A stretch of 64,000 bases of DNA from Streptomyces sp. R302. GTDB taxonomy: Bacteria > Actinomycetota > Actinomycetes > Streptomycetales > Streptomycetaceae. The stretch is from the NCBI RefSeq assembly GCF_012927245.1, contig NZ_JABBGE010000004.1, positions 62,001 to 126,000 on the forward strand. Reading direction: 5' to 3'. Positions 23,701 through 32,858 of this stretch are shown here, in pieces. Position numbers and translations under genes: made by a program. The notes below the pieces were generated by a model that had not been told where the DNA came from, did no database searches, and saw only the letters and a list, made by a program, of their open reading frames with translations. Each line of letters begins with the position of its first letter. Position 1 is the first letter of the stretch.

Positions 23701-24777
23701 ATGGCATCGGACCGGACCCCTGACCGGGCCCCCGACCGGACCCCTGACCGGGCCCCCGACCGGAGCCCTGACCGGGCCCCCGACCGGAGCCCTGACCGGG
23801 CCCCCGACCGGACCCCTGACCGGGCCCCCGACCGGAGCCCTGACCGGGCCCCCGACCGGACGGCGGCCCGGACGGTCGCCCAGGCGCTCGCCGGTCGGGT
23901 GGTCGTGCTCGACGGCGGGCTCTCCAACCAGTTGGAGGCGCAGGGGTGCGAGCTGGCGGACGCGCTCTGGTCGGCGCGGCTGCTCGCCGACGCGCCCGGG
24001 CAGATCGCGGCGGCGCACACCGCGTACGTCCGGGCCGGTGCACAGGTGCTGATCACCGCCAGTTACCAGGCGACCTTCGAGGGCTTCGCGCGCCGGGGTC
24101 TCGGGCGGCGGGAGACGGCGGAGCTGCTGCGCCGGAGCGTGTCGCTGGCGCGGGACGCGGGGGAGGGGAGGGCCTGGGTGGCGGCGTCCGTGGGGCCGTA
24201 CGGGGCGATGCTCGCCGACGGGAGCGAGTACCGGGGGCGGTACGGGCTCTCGGTGCGGGAGCTGGTGACCTTCCACCGGCCCCGGGTGGAGGCGCTGGCG
24301 GCGGCGGGGCCGGACGTGCTGGCCCTGGAGACGGTGCCGGACGTCGTCGAGGCGGAGGCGCTGCTGCGGGCGGCGGAGGGGTGCGGGGTGCCGGTCTGGC
24401 TGTCGTACACGGTGGCCGGCGGGCGGACCAGGGCCGGGCAGGGGCTGGCGGAGGCGTTCGCGGTCGCGGCCGGGAACGAACAGGTGGTGGCCGTCGGGGT
24501 GAACTGCTGCGAGCCGGCGGAGGCCGCGGAGGCGGTTGCCACGGCCGTCGCCGTGACCGGCCGCCCGGCCGTCGTCTACCCGAACAGCGGGGAGCGCTGG
24601 GACGCGGAGGCGCGTGGCTGGCGCGGGGCGTCCGGGTACGGCCCGGCGGACGCTGCGGCGCTCGCCGCGCAGTGGGCCGCCGCCGGGGCCCGGCTGATCG
24701 GCGGCTGCTGCCGGGTCGGGCCGGAGACCGTCGCGGCGCTCGCGAGCGCGGTGGGGAAAATGCCTGGTCGGGGGTGA
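23701..24777 (+). CDS. mmuM: Homocysteine S-methyltransferase with a DRxP-repeat N terminus
   Basis: 358 residues. The catalytic domain starts near residue 60 ([17 protein letters not shown]) and shows family motifs [16 protein letters not shown] and [17 protein letters not shown]. The zinc cysteines are GVNCCEPAE (about residue 264) and GGCCRVGPE (about 336). It transfers a methyl group from S-methylmethionine or SAM to homocysteine. The first ~55 residues are a tetrapeptide repeat DR(T/S/A)P, encoded by a 24-bp tandem repeat just after the LLM gene. No strong ribosome-binding site precedes ATG 23701, so the true start may be downstream and the repeat only partly translated. Confidence 0.85.
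   Translation: MASDRTPDRAPDRTPDRAPDRSPDRAPDRSPDRAPDRTPDRAPDRSPDRAPDRTAARTVAQALAGRVVVLDGGLSNQLEAQGCELADALWSARLLADAPGQIAAAHTAYVRAGAQVLITASYQATFEGFARRGLGRRETAELLRRSVSLARDAGEGRAWVAASVGPYGAMLADGSEYRGRYGLSVRELVTFHRPRVEALAAAGPDVLALETVPDVVEAEALLRAAEGCGVPVWLSYTVAGGRTRAGQGLAEAFAVAAGNEQVVAVGVNCCEPAEAAEAVATAVAVTGRPAVVYPNSGERWDAEARGWRGASGYGPADAAALAAQWAAAGARLIGGCCRVGPETVAALASAVGKMPGRG
23709..23860. repeat. 12/24-bp tandem repeat (GACCGG...CCC units)
   Basis: Alternating 12-mers GACCGGACCCCT (or GACCGGAGCCCT) and GACCGGGCCCCC run for about 150 bp at the start of the methyltransferase frame. The units vary at only one or two positions. Confidence 0.9.
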
Positions 24778-24801
24778 GGCGGGGCGCCCATACTCGGACG
24801 T

Positions 24802-26280
24802 GTGTTCCTGACGATCAGTACGACCGGCACCCCGGAGCGACCCGCGACCGACCTCGGCTTCCTGCTGCACAAGCATCCCGAGCGGGCGCAGGCGTTCTCG
24901 ACCTCGCACGGCACCGCGCACGTGCTCTATCCCGAGGCCACCGCGGAGCGGTGCACCGCGGCCCTGCTCCTGGAGGTGGACCCCGTGGCGCTGGTGCGCC
25001 GGGGCAAGGGGAAGGGCCGGGGCGGCGCCCCGGACGCGGCGCTCGCGCAGTACGTGAACGACCGGCCGTACGCCGCGTCCTCGCTGCTCGCGGTGGCCCT
25101 GGCGCAGGTCTTCAAGACGGCGCTGCACGGCCAGTGCCGGGCGCTGCCGGAGCGGGCGGCGGCGCCGCTGCCGCTGCGGATCGAGGTGCCGGTGCTGCCG
25201 GCGCGCGGCGGTGCGGAGCTCGTACGGGAGTTGTTCGGGCCGCTGGGCTGGACGACGGTGGACGCCGAACCGGTGGCGCTGGACGCCGAGTTCCCCGAGT
25301 GGGGGGACTCGCGGTACGTGCGGCTCGTCCTGGAGGGCGAGGGGCTGCGGCTCGCGGACGCGCTGAACCAGCTGTACGTGCTGCTGCCGGTGCTCGACGA
25401 CGCCAAGCACTACTGGGTGGCGCCCGACGAGGTCGACAAGCTGCTGCGGGCCGGAGAGGGCTGGCTGGCGGCGCACCCCCGGCGCGAGCTGATCACCACC
25501 CGCTATCTGGCGCGCCGCCGGAGCCTCGCCCGCGAGGCCTCGGAGCGGCTCGAACTGGTGCGGCTCGCCGAGGCCGACGGGCTCGACGTCGAGGACGTCG
25601 ACAACGCCGTGGACGAGGCGAGCGACACGGAGGAGCGGCCGGTGCCGCTCGCCGAGCACCGGCGGGCGGCGATCCTGGCCGCCCTGCGGGCCGCCGGAGC
25701 CGCCCGGGTCCTCGATCTGGGCTGCGGCCAGGGCCAGTTGGTGCAGGCGCTGCTCAAGGACGCGCGGTTCACGGAGATCGTGGGCGTGGACGTGTCGGTG
25801 CGAGCGCTGACCGTCGCCGCGCGCCGGCTCCACCTGGACCGGATGGGCGAGCGGCAGGCCGCCCGCGTGAAGCTGGTGCAGGGCTCGCTCGCGTACACCG
25901 ACAAGCGGCTCGGCGGCTATGACGCGGCCGTGCTCAGCGAGGTCGTCGAGCACCTGGACCCGCCCCGGCTCCCGGCCCTGGAGTACGCGGTGTTCGGCGC
26001 GGCCCGGCCGCGCACGGTCGTCGTGACGACGCCGAACGTCGAGTACAACGTGCGCTGGGAGACGCTGCCCGCCGGACACGTCCGGCACGGCGACCACCGG
26101 TTCGAATGGACCCGGGCGGAGTTCCGGGAGTGGGCCGGCGCGGTGGCCGGACGGTACGGCTACGCCGTGGAGTTCGCGCCCGTCGGCGCGGACGACCCCG
26201 AGGTCGGCGCGCCCACGCAGATGGCCGTCTTCACCCGGGTGGCCGGGGCGGACGACGAGAAGAAGGAGGATCGGGCATGA
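24802..26280 (+). CDS. hen1: Bacterial Hen1 RNA 3'-terminal 2'-O-methyltransferase
   Basis: 492 residues. The N-terminal ~235 are the bacteria-specific Hen1 domain ([28 protein letters not shown] ... [10 protein letters not shown]), which stimulates the partner ligase. The C-terminal methyltransferase has SAM motif [16 protein letters not shown] near residue 306 and the Mn-binding [11 protein letters not shown] near 380, followed by TTPNVEYNV. Hen1 methylates the 2'-OH of cleaved RNA ends so that repaired RNAs resist recutting by ribotoxins. Start is GTG 24802. The gene overlaps pnkp by 4 bp, the invariant partner in this repair cassette. Confidence 0.95.
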   Translation: MFLTISTTGTPERPATDLGFLLHKHPERAQAFSTSHGTAHVLYPEATAERCTAALLLEVDPVALVRRGKGKGRGGAPDAALAQYVNDRPYAASSLLAVALAQVFKTALHGQCRALPERAAAPLPLRIEVPVLPARGGAELVRELFGPLGWTTVDAEPVALDAEFPEWGDSRYVRLVLEGEGLRLADALNQLYVLLPVLDDAKHYWVAPDEVDKLLRAGEGWLAAHPRRELITTRYLARRRSLAREASERLELVRLAEADGLDVEDVDNAVDEASDTEERPVPLAEHRRAAILAALRAAGAARVLDLGCGQGQLVQALLKDARFTEIVGVDVSVRALTVAARRLHLDRMGERQAARVKLVQGSLAYTDKRLGGYDAAVLSEVVEHLDPPRLPALEYAVFGAARPRTVVVTTPNVEYNVRWETLPAGHVRHGDHRFEWTRAEFREWAGAVAGRYGYAVEFAPVGADDPEVGAPTQMAVFTRVAGADDEKKEDRA

Positions 26281-28850
26281 CCGTGACCACCACCGAGGAG
26301 CGTCGGGTGCTGCCCGTCACCGACCTCTCCCTCGTCGTGCTCGTCGGCGCCACCGGCTCCGGCAAGTCGTCCTTCGCACGGCGCCACTTCAAGCCCACCG
26401 AGGTGGTGTCCTCGGACTTCTGCCGGGGGCTCGTCGCGGACGACGAGAACGACCAGTCGGCGTCGAAGGACGCCTTCGACGTCCTCCACTACATCGTCGG
26501 CAAGCGGCTCGCCGCCGGCCGGCTGACCGTCGTCGACGCCACCAACGTGCAGCGCGAGGCGCGCCGGCAGCTCGTCCAGCTGGCCCGGGAGCACGACGTG
26601 CTGCCGATCGCGATCGTCCTCGACCTGCCGGAGTCCGTCTGCCGGGAGCGCAACGCGCTGCGGGCCGACCGGGCCGGCATGCCCGACCACGTCATCCCCC
26701 GCCACCGGCGCGAGCTGCACCGGGGGCTGAAGGGCCTGGAGCGGGAGGGCTTCCGCAAGGTCCACGTCCTCAGGTCGGTCGCCGAGGCCGAGGCCGCGGA
26801 GGTGCGGCTCGAACGCCGCTTCAACGATCTGCGCCACCTCACCGGCCCGTTCGACATCATCGGCGACATCCACGGCTGCCGGAGCGAGCTGGAGACCCTG
26901 CTCGCGCGGCTCGGCTACGTGGACGGCGCGCACCCGGAGGGCCGCACGGCGGTCTTCGTCGGCGACCTCGTCGACCGCGGCCCGGACTCGCCGGGCGTGC
27001 TGCGCCGGGTGATGGGCATGGTGGCGGCCGGGAACGCGCTCTGCGTGCCCGGCAACCACGAGAACAAGCTGGGCCGCTGGCTGAAGGGCAGGAAGGTCCA
27101 GCAGACCCACGGCCTCGCCGAGACCGTGGCGCAGCTGGAGCGCGAGCCCGCCGAATTCCGCGAGCAGGTAAGGGAGTTCATCGACGGACTCGTCTCCCAC
27201 TACGTCCTCGACGGCGGGAACCTCGTGGTGTGCCACGCCGGTCTGCCGGAGAAGTACCACGGCCGCACCTCGGGCCGGGTCCGCTCGCACGCGCTGTACG
27301 GCGACACCACCGGCGAGACCGACGAGTTCGGGCTGCCGGTGCGCTATCCGTGGGCGGAGGAGTACCGGGGCCGGGCGACGGTCGTGTACGGCCACACGCC
27401 GGTGCCGACGACGTCCTGGGTCAACAACACCCTCTGCCTGGACACCGGCGCCGTGTTCGGCGGGCGGATGACCGCGCTGCGCTGGCCGGAGCGCGAGCTC
27501 GTCGACGTACCGGCCGAGCGGGTCTGGTACGAGCCGGCCAGGCCGCTGGCGCCGGCGGCGCCCGGCGGGCACGAGGGCCGGCCGCTCGACCTCGCCGACG
27601 TCCACGGGCGGCGGACGGTGGAGACCCGGCACCTGGGCAACGTGGCGGTGCGGGAGGAGAACGCGGCGGCGGCCCTGGAGGTCATGAGCCGCTTCGCGGT
27701 CGACCCCCGGCTCCTCGCCTACCTGCCGCCGACGATGGCGCCGACGCCGACCGCGAAGGCGGACGGCTTCCTGGAGCACCCGGCGGAGGCCTTCGCCCAG
27801 TACCGGGCCGACGGGGTCGAGCGGGTCGTGTGCGAGGAGAAGCACATGGGCTCGCGGGCGGTGGCACTGGTCTGCCGGGACGCGGACGCGGCCCGCGAGC
27901 GGTTCGGCGTGGACGGGCCGACCGGCGCCCTGTACACCCGTACCGGCCGGCCGTTCTTCGACGACGAGGCCGCCACCGAGGAGGTCCTCGCCCGGCTGCG
28001 GACGGCGATCGGCGCGGCCGGGCTCTGGGAGGAGCTCGCTGCGTCGAACAGCGCCTCCGGCGCGGGGGACTGGCTGCTGCTCGACGGCGAGCTGATGCCG
28101 TGGTCGCTGAAGTCCGGCGGACTGCTGCGCCACCAGTACGCGGCGGTCGGCGCCGCCTCGGGAGCCGTCCTCCCGGAGGCCGTACGGGCGCTGGAGACGG
28201 CGGCCGCGCGGGGCGTCGAGGGCCTGGAGGGGCTGCTGGCCGCGCAGCGCGGACGGGCCGCGGACGCGGGCGCGTTCACCGAGGCGTACCGGCGGTACTG
28301 CTGGCCGACGGAGGGTCTTGACGGGGTGCGGTTCGCGCCGTTCCAGCTGCTCGCGGTCCGCGGGCGGTCGCTCGCCGACGTGCCGCACGACGTGCAGCTC
28401 GGGTGGCTGGACCGGCTCGTCGAGCACGATCCGACGGGGCTGCTCCAGGTGACGCGGCGGATCGTCGTCGACACCGGTGACGAGGCGTCGGTCCGCGCGG
28501 GCACCGACTGGTGGCTGGAGCTGACCGGCGCGGGCGGCGAGGGCATGGTCGTCAAGCCGCTCGCCGCGCTGGTCCGCGACGGCTCGGGCCGCCCGGTGCA
28601 GCCGGGCGTGAAGGTGCGCGGCCGCGAGTACCTGCGGATCGTGTACGGCCCCGAGTACACCCGCCCGGAGAACCTGACGCGGCTGCGGCAGCGCCACCTC
28701 GGCCACAAGCGCTCGCTCGCCCTGCGCGAGTACGCGCTCGGCCTGGAGGCGCTCGACCGCCTCGCGGCCGGGGAACCGCTGTGGCGGGTGCACGAGGCGG
28801 TCTTCGCGGTCCTCGCCCTGGAATCGGAACCGGTCGACCCGCGGCTGTAG
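26277..28850 (+). CDS. pnkp: Polynucleotide kinase-phosphatase-ligase (RNA repair)
   Basis: 857 residues with three modules. N-terminal 5'-OH kinase: P-loop [16 protein letters not shown], about residue 23. Central metallophosphatase: [14 protein letters not shown] near 195, [10 protein letters not shown] near 228, GNHENK near 260, and YGHTPV near 372. C-terminal adenylyltransferase-type ligase: [14 protein letters not shown], whose Lys accepts AMP, about residue 522, with later GEGMVVKPL near 756. With Hen1 it forms the complex that heals and seals tRNA cut by anticodon nucleases. Start overlaps hen1 (ATGA). A hairpin follows the stop. Confidence 0.96.
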   Translation: MTVTTTEERRVLPVTDLSLVVLVGATGSGKSSFARRHFKPTEVVSSDFCRGLVADDENDQSASKDAFDVLHYIVGKRLAAGRLTVVDATNVQREARRQLVQLAREHDVLPIAIVLDLPESVCRERNALRADRAGMPDHVIPRHRRELHRGLKGLEREGFRKVHVLRSVAEAEAAEVRLERRFNDLRHLTGPFDIIGDIHGCRSELETLLARLGYVDGAHPEGRTAVFVGDLVDRGPDSPGVLRRVMGMVAAGNALCVPGNHENKLGRWLKGRKVQQTHGLAETVAQLEREPAEFREQVREFIDGLVSHYVLDGGNLVVCHAGLPEKYHGRTSGRVRSHALYGDTTGETDEFGLPVRYPWAEEYRGRATVVYGHTPVPTTSWVNNTLCLDTGAVFGGRMTALRWPERELVDVPAERVWYEPARPLAPAAPGGHEGRPLDLADVHGRRTVETRHLGNVAVREENAAAALEVMSRFAVDPRLLAYLPPTMAPTPTAKADGFLEHPAEAFAQYRADGVERVVCEEKHMGSRAVALVCRDADAARERFGVDGPTGALYTRTGRPFFDDEAATEEVLARLRTAIGAAGLWEELAASNSASGAGDWLLLDGELMPWSLKSGGLLRHQYAAVGAASGAVLPEAVRALETAAARGVEGLEGLLAAQRGRAADAGAFTEAYRRYCWPTEGLDGVRFAPFQLLAVRGRSLADVPHDVQLGWLDRLVEHDPTGLLQVTRRIVVDTGDEASVRAGTDWWLELTGAGGEGMVVKPLAALVRDGSGRPVQPGVKVRGREYLRIVYGPEYTRPENLTRLRQRHLGHKRSLALREYALGLEALDRLAAGEPLWRVHEAVFAVLALESEPVDPRL

Positions 28851-28891
28851 GGGGTGCCCGGGGGACACCGGCCGCCCGTGCGGCGCGAATT

Positions 28892-28920
28892 CGGCCGTGC
28901 GCTTCCCACGCGCACGGCCG
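28892..28920. terminator. Terminator hairpin after pnkp
   Basis: CGGCCGTGCGC (28892-28902) pairs with GCGCACGGCCG (28910-28920) over a 7-nt loop, 41 bp after the pnkp stop and 22 bp before the arcA start. It could also be an operator or leader element of arcA. Confidence 0.6.
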
Positions 28921-28942
28921 TCCGCTCCGCCAGGATGGGCGC

Positions 28943-30175
28943 ATGGGATTCCATGTCGACTCAGAGACCGGCCGGCTCCGCCGCGTGATCCTCCACCGCC
29001 CCGATCTGGAGCTGAAGCGGCTGACCCCGTCCAACAAGGACGCCCTCCTCTTCGACGACGTGCTGTGGGTGCGGCGGGCCCGGCAGGAGCACGACGGCTT
29101 CGCGGACGTGCTGCGCGACCGGGGCGTCGCGGTGCACCTCTTCGGCGACCTCCTCGCGGAGGCGCTCGACGTGCCGGCGGCCCGGACGCTCGTCCTCGAC
29201 CGGGTCTTCGACGAGAAGGAGTACGGGCCGCTCGCCGCCGACCACCTGCGGGCCGCCTTCGACTCGCTGGAGACCGGCGCGCTGGTGGAGGCGCTGGTGG
29301 GCGGGATGACGAAGCGGGAGTTCCTGGCCGCGCACCGGGAGCCGACCTCGGTCCGCTTCCACGCCCTGGAGCTGGACGACTTCGTGCTCGGCCCGCTGCC
29401 CAACCACCTCTTCACCCGGGACACCTCGGCGTGGATCTACGACGGGGTGTCGATCAACGCGATGAGGTGGCCGGCGCGGCAGCGCGAGACGGTGCACTTC
29501 GAGGCGATCTACAAGCACCATCCGCTCTTCACCGGCCCGGAGGCGGGCCCGTTCCACCACTGGTCGGAGGGGCAGGCCGACTACCCGTCGACGATCGAGG
29601 GCGGCGACGTGCTCGTGATCGGCAACGGCGCGGTGCTGATCGGGATGAGCGAGCGGACCACCCCGCAGGCGGTGGAGATGCTGGCCCGGGGGCTGTTCGC
29701 GGCGGGTTCGGCGCGGACGATCGTGGCCCTCGACATGCCGAAGCGGCGGGCGTTCATGCACCTCGACACGGTGATGACGATGGTCGACGGGGACACCTTC
29801 ACCCAGTACGCGGGGCTCGGGATGCTGCGCTCGTACACGATCGAGCCCGGCGACGAGGGCCAGGCGCTGCGGGTGACGGACCATCCGCCGGAGCAGATGC
29901 ACAGCGCGATCGCGGCGGCCCTCGGCCTCCAGGACGTGCGGGTGCTGACGGCGACGCAGGACGTGCACGCGGCGGAGCGGGAGCAGTGGGACGACGGCTG
30001 CAACGTGCTCGCGGTGGAGCCGGGGGTGGTGGTGGCGTACGAGCGGAACGTCACGACCAACACGCATCTGCGGAAGCAGGGCATCGAGGTGATCGAGATC
30101 CCGGGGAGCGAGCTGGGCCGGGGGAGGGGCGGCCCGCGCTGCATGAGCTGCCCGGTGGAGCGGGACGCGGTGTGA
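28943..30175 (+). CDS. arcA: Arginine deiminase
   Basis: A 410-residue enzyme that hydrolyses arginine to citrulline and ammonia. Motifs seen: [17 protein letters not shown] (substrate Asp), [12 protein letters not shown] near residue 155, [21 protein letters not shown] near 218 (Glu and Asp active-site elements), [11 protein letters not shown] near 272 (catalytic His), and [16 protein letters not shown] at the C terminus with the nucleophilic Cys. ATG 28943 gives a standard N terminus ([18 protein letters not shown]). It is followed by ornithine carbamoyltransferase, so together they convert arginine to ornithine plus carbamoyl phosphate. No carbamate kinase gene is adjacent. Confidence 0.96.
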   Translation: MGFHVDSETGRLRRVILHRPDLELKRLTPSNKDALLFDDVLWVRRARQEHDGFADVLRDRGVAVHLFGDLLAEALDVPAARTLVLDRVFDEKEYGPLAADHLRAAFDSLETGALVEALVGGMTKREFLAAHREPTSVRFHALELDDFVLGPLPNHLFTRDTSAWIYDGVSINAMRWPARQRETVHFEAIYKHHPLFTGPEAGPFHHWSEGQADYPSTIEGGDVLVIGNGAVLIGMSERTTPQAVEMLARGLFAAGSARTIVALDMPKRRAFMHLDTVMTMVDGDTFTQYAGLGMLRSYTIEPGDEGQALRVTDHPPEQMHSAIAAALGLQDVRVLTATQDVHAAEREQWDDGCNVLAVEPGVVVAYERNVTTNTHLRKQGIEVIEIPGSELGRGRGGPRCMSCPVERDAV

Positions 30176-30191
30176 GGGGTCTCGCACCCCG

Positions 30192-30226
30192 AGTCTGTAT
30201 AAGCATGCTGGTCTATGTATAGACTT
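30192..30226. promoter_or_regulatory. Palindromic operator candidate upstream of ornithine carbamoyltransferase
   Basis: GTCTATGTATAGAC (30211-30224) is a perfect palindrome with 6-bp arms and a GT spacer. AGTCTGTATAAG, 19 bp earlier, looks like a second, degenerate copy. It is a strikingly AT-rich island in GC-rich DNA, 88 bp before the start codon. GTCTAT/ATAGAC symmetry is seen in GntR-type operators; ArgR-type boxes are also TA-rich, so the regulator is uncertain. Confidence 0.5.
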
Positions 30227-30311
30227 CCAAAGTCCCGCGGGATCCGTCCCCTGGTCCCGCAGGACCCGTCCCCGACCGGCACCCACCCCTCCCACCCCAG
30301 GAGCGCCCCTC

Positions 30312-31325
30312 ATGGCCCTTGACCTCTCCGGCCGCCACTTCCTCAAGGAGCTGGACTTCACCGCCGAGGAGTTCCGCGGCCTGGTGACCCTCGCCGCCGA
30401 GCTGAAGGCGGCCAAGAAGGCGGGCACCGAGGTGCAGCGGCTGCGCGGCCGGAACATCGCCCTGATCTTCGAGAAGACCTCCACCCGCACCCGCTGCGCC
30501 TTCGAGGTCGCCGCCGCGGACCAGGGCGCCACCACCACCTACCTCGACCCCTCCGGCTCCCAGATGGGACACAAGGAGTCGGTGAAGGACACCGCCCGCG
30601 TCCTCGGCCGGATGTTCGACGGTATCGAGTACCGGGGCGACAGCCAGGCCACCGTGGACGAGCTGGCCGCCTTCGCCGGCGTCCCCGTCTTCAACGGCCT
30701 CACCGACGACTGGCACCCCACCCAGATGCTCGCCGACGTGCTCACCATGACCGAGCACAGCGACAAGCCGCTCGACGGCGTCTCCTTCGCCTACCTCGGC
30801 GACGCCCGCTTCAACATGGGCAACTCCTACCTCGTCACCGGCGCCCTGCTCGGCATGGACGTGCGGATCGTCGCCCCCGAGGCGTACTGGCCGGCCGAGG
30901 GGGTCGTCACCGCCGCCCGGAAGCTGGCCGAGGCGAGCGGCGCCACCCTCACCCTCACCGACTCCGTCGCCGACGGCGTCCGGGGCGCCGACTTCGTCGT
31001 CACCGACGTGTGGGTCTCGATGGGCGAGCCCAAGGAGGTGTGGGACGAGCGGATCACCGCCCTCGCCCCGTACTCCGTCACCATGGACGTGCTGCGCGCC
31101 ACCGGGAACCCGGACGTGAAGTTCATGCACTGTCTGCCCGCCTACCACGACCTGGGCACGAAGGTCGCCCGCGAGGTCCACGACCGGCACGGCCTGACCG
31201 AGCTGGAGGTCACCGACGAGGTCTTCGAGTCGGCGCACTCGGTCGTCTTCGACGAGGCGGAGAACCGGCTCCACACGATCAAGGCCGTCCTCGTCGCGAC
31301 CCTGGCGGGTCCGGACGGGGCGTGA
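30312..31325 (+). CDS. arcB: Ornithine carbamoyltransferase
   Basis: A 337-residue carbamoyltransferase. It has the carbamoyl-phosphate motif [14 protein letters not shown] near residue 52, the ornithine-side motifs [13 protein letters not shown] near 137 and MGEPKEVW (SMG loop) near 236, and the HCLPAYHD motif near 274 with the active-site Cys. Position after arcA favours the catabolic direction (citrulline to ornithine plus carbamoyl phosphate), but catabolic and anabolic (argF) enzymes cannot be separated by eye. It starts at ATG 30312 with CCCAGGAGCG upstream and ends 19 bp from a convergent gene, with a small inverted repeat (31333-31355) at the junction. Confidence 0.94.
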   Translation: MALDLSGRHFLKELDFTAEEFRGLVTLAAELKAAKKAGTEVQRLRGRNIALIFEKTSTRTRCAFEVAAADQGATTTYLDPSGSQMGHKESVKDTARVLGRMFDGIEYRGDSQATVDELAAFAGVPVFNGLTDDWHPTQMLADVLTMTEHSDKPLDGVSFAYLGDARFNMGNSYLVTGALLGMDVRIVAPEAYWPAEGVVTAARKLAEASGATLTLTDSVADGVRGADFVVTDVWVSMGEPKEVWDERITALAPYSVTMDVLRATGNPDVKFMHCLPAYHDLGTKVAREVHDRHGLTELEVTDEVFESAHSVVFDEAENRLHTIKAVLVATLAGPDGA

Positions 31326-31344
31326 CCGGGCTCCCGGCCGGCGC

Positions 31345-31830
31345 TCACGGCCGGGGGCGAGGCCGCTGGGCGGGCACCCGGGGGAGCGTGAACCAGACCG
31401 CCTTGCCGCGCGGGGTCGGGCGGTGGCCGCAGTCGCTGCTGAGCGCCCGGAGCAGAAGCAGCCCGCGGCCGTGCTCCTGCCAGGGGTCGGCCTCGGCGTC
31501 GGGATCCGGGCACTCCAGCCGGCCGAGGCGGGCCGGATCGGGGTCGTGCACCTCGATCTGGCAGCCGCCCGGCGCGGAGAGCAGCTCCACGACCAGCTCG
31601 ATCGGGCCCTCGCCCGAGGTGTGCTCGACGGCGTTGGCGACCAGCTCGGCGGTGAGCAGTTCCGCGGTGTCGCGGTCCGGCCGCCCGGCCGCGCCGGGGT
31701 CGGTCCCGTCGAGCGCGGTACGGACCAGGGCGCGGGCGACGGGGACGGCGGCGGTGGTACGCGGCAGCCGGAGGCGCCAGGCGGTCCCGGGCGGGCCGGT
31801 GGGCGCGGGTGGGCCGGTGGGTGCGGGCAT
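31345..31830 (-). CDS. ATP-binding protein, anti-sigma-factor-like HATPase
   Basis: A 161-residue stand-alone GHKL ATPase domain. The N box ELVANAVEHT is near residue 75, followed by a G1-like Asp (EVHDPDPARLG) and a G2 loop EHGRGLLLLRALS near 125. Many such RsbW/SpoIIAB-like proteins exist in streptomycetes and regulate sigma factors or act in signalling; a dedicated partner is not visible. Start ATG 31830 has AAAGGGAG upstream. The first ~17 residues are Pro/Thr rich. The gap to the upstream paaX-type gene contains a 25-bp tandem repeat. Confidence 0.85.
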   Translation of the reverse strand: MPAPTGPPAPTGPPGTAWRLRLPRTTAAVPVARALVRTALDGTDPGAAGRPDRDTAELLTAELVANAVEHTSGEGPIELVVELLSAPGGCQIEVHDPDPARLGRLECPDPDAEADPWQEHGRGLLLLRALSSDCGHRPTPRGKAVWFTLPRVPAQRPRPRP

Positions 31831-31975
31831 GGGGACGGGCTCCCTTTGCCGGGGGTGGCGGGAAGGCGACGGAGGACGGGCCAGGAGGACCTGGGACATC
31901 CCGGTTTCAACCATATAAGGGGGCGATTTCCAGCCACAGAGACCCCCCTCCCGACCCCGACAGGACCCAGGACCC

Positions 31976-32025
31976 GCCGTACGGGACTTTGGACGACCCG
32001 CCCGTACGGGACCTTGGGCGTCCCG
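31976..32025. repeat. Two tandem 25-bp copies with a CCGTACGG core
   Basis: The units at 31976-32000 and 32001-32025 match at 20 of 25 positions and each contains the palindrome CCGTACGG. They sit immediately after the paaX-type stop codon, about 150 bp upstream of the ATPase gene. This could be a pair of operator sites or a local duplication. Confidence 0.75.
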
Positions 32026-32027
32026 TC

Positions 32028-32849
32028 CTACAGGTCCTTCTCCACCGCCCGTACGTACTCCGCTCCGCGCTCCCACAGCAGCGCGTGCAGCGCGGCGAAG
32101 ACCTCCGCGGAGCGGCGCCCCGGCCAGTCGGCGGGCAGCAGCTCGGGCGGCAGGACCGGGTCCGCGTACGGCAGCCGGCGCCAGGAGTCGAGGGTGAGGA
32201 GGTAGTCCCGGTAGGCGTCCTCCTCCGTGCCCGGGTCCTCGCGCCGGGCGGCGAGGACCGGCTCGTGGCCGGCGAGGAACTCCTCGTGCAGCCGCGCGAT
32301 CGCCGGCAGGTCCCACCAGCGGGCCACCGCCTCCGCCGTCGCCGTGTAGCCGAGGTGGTCGCCGCGGAAGAAGTCCACGTACGAGGAGAGGCCGAGCCGC
32401 TCCAGGGCGTTGCGGGTCTCCTCGTACAGCCGGCCCGGCGCGATCCACACGCCCGGCGCCGCCGTCCCGAAGCCCAGCCGGCCGAGCCGGGAGCGCAGCA
32501 GGTGGCGCTTGTGCCGCTCCTGCTCGGGGACGGAGAAGACGGCGAGGACCCAGCCGTCGGCGAGGGAGGGCTCCGCCCGGGCGTAGATCCGCCGGTCGCC
32601 GTCCTCCAGGAGCCTGCGGGCGTCGTCGGAGAGGGCGTATCCCGCCGCGCCGTCGGGGGTCCGGCGGGACAGCAGCAGCCCGCGCCGCTTGAGCCGGGAC
32701 ACCGAGGAGCGCACCGAGGGGGCGTCCACGCCGACCACCGCGAGCAGCCGGATCAGCGCGGCCACCGGCATCGGAGTCTCCTCCGCGGGCCGCCCGTAGG
32801 CGCCGTAGAGGGAGACGATCAGGGATCGGGGGGTGTGCTGCTCGGCCAC
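32028..32849 (-). CDS. PaaX-family transcriptional regulator
   Basis: A 273-residue PaaX-like repressor: an N-terminal GntR-like winged helix (SLIVSLYGAYGR ... VDAPSVRSSVSRLKRRGLLL, about residues 9-58), a central domain (LAVFSVPEQERHKRHLLRSRLGRLGFG), and the C-terminal PaaX domain (DSWRRLPYADPVLPPELLPADWPG). PaaX proteins repress aromatic-acid catabolic genes and usually respond to an aryl-CoA. The gene lies 9 bp after the acyl-CoA ligase stop in the same operon, so the ligase product is the likely inducer. Confidence 0.9.
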   Translation of the reverse strand: MAEQHTPRSLIVSLYGAYGRPAEETPMPVAALIRLLAVVGVDAPSVRSSVSRLKRRGLLLSRRTPDGAAGYALSDDARRLLEDGDRRIYARAEPSLADGWVLAVFSVPEQERHKRHLLRSRLGRLGFGTAAPGVWIAPGRLYEETRNALERLGLSSYVDFFRGDHLGYTATAEAVARWWDLPAIARLHEEFLAGHEPVLAARREDPGTEEDAYRDYLLTLDSWRRLPYADPVLPPELLPADWPGRRSAEVFAALHALLWERGAEYVRAVEKDL

Positions 32850-32858
32850 GTGATCATT

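Noticed and set aside
23709..23860. Possible CRISPR-like or satellite array
   Set aside because: Units are contiguous with no unique spacers, so it is a simple tandem repeat.
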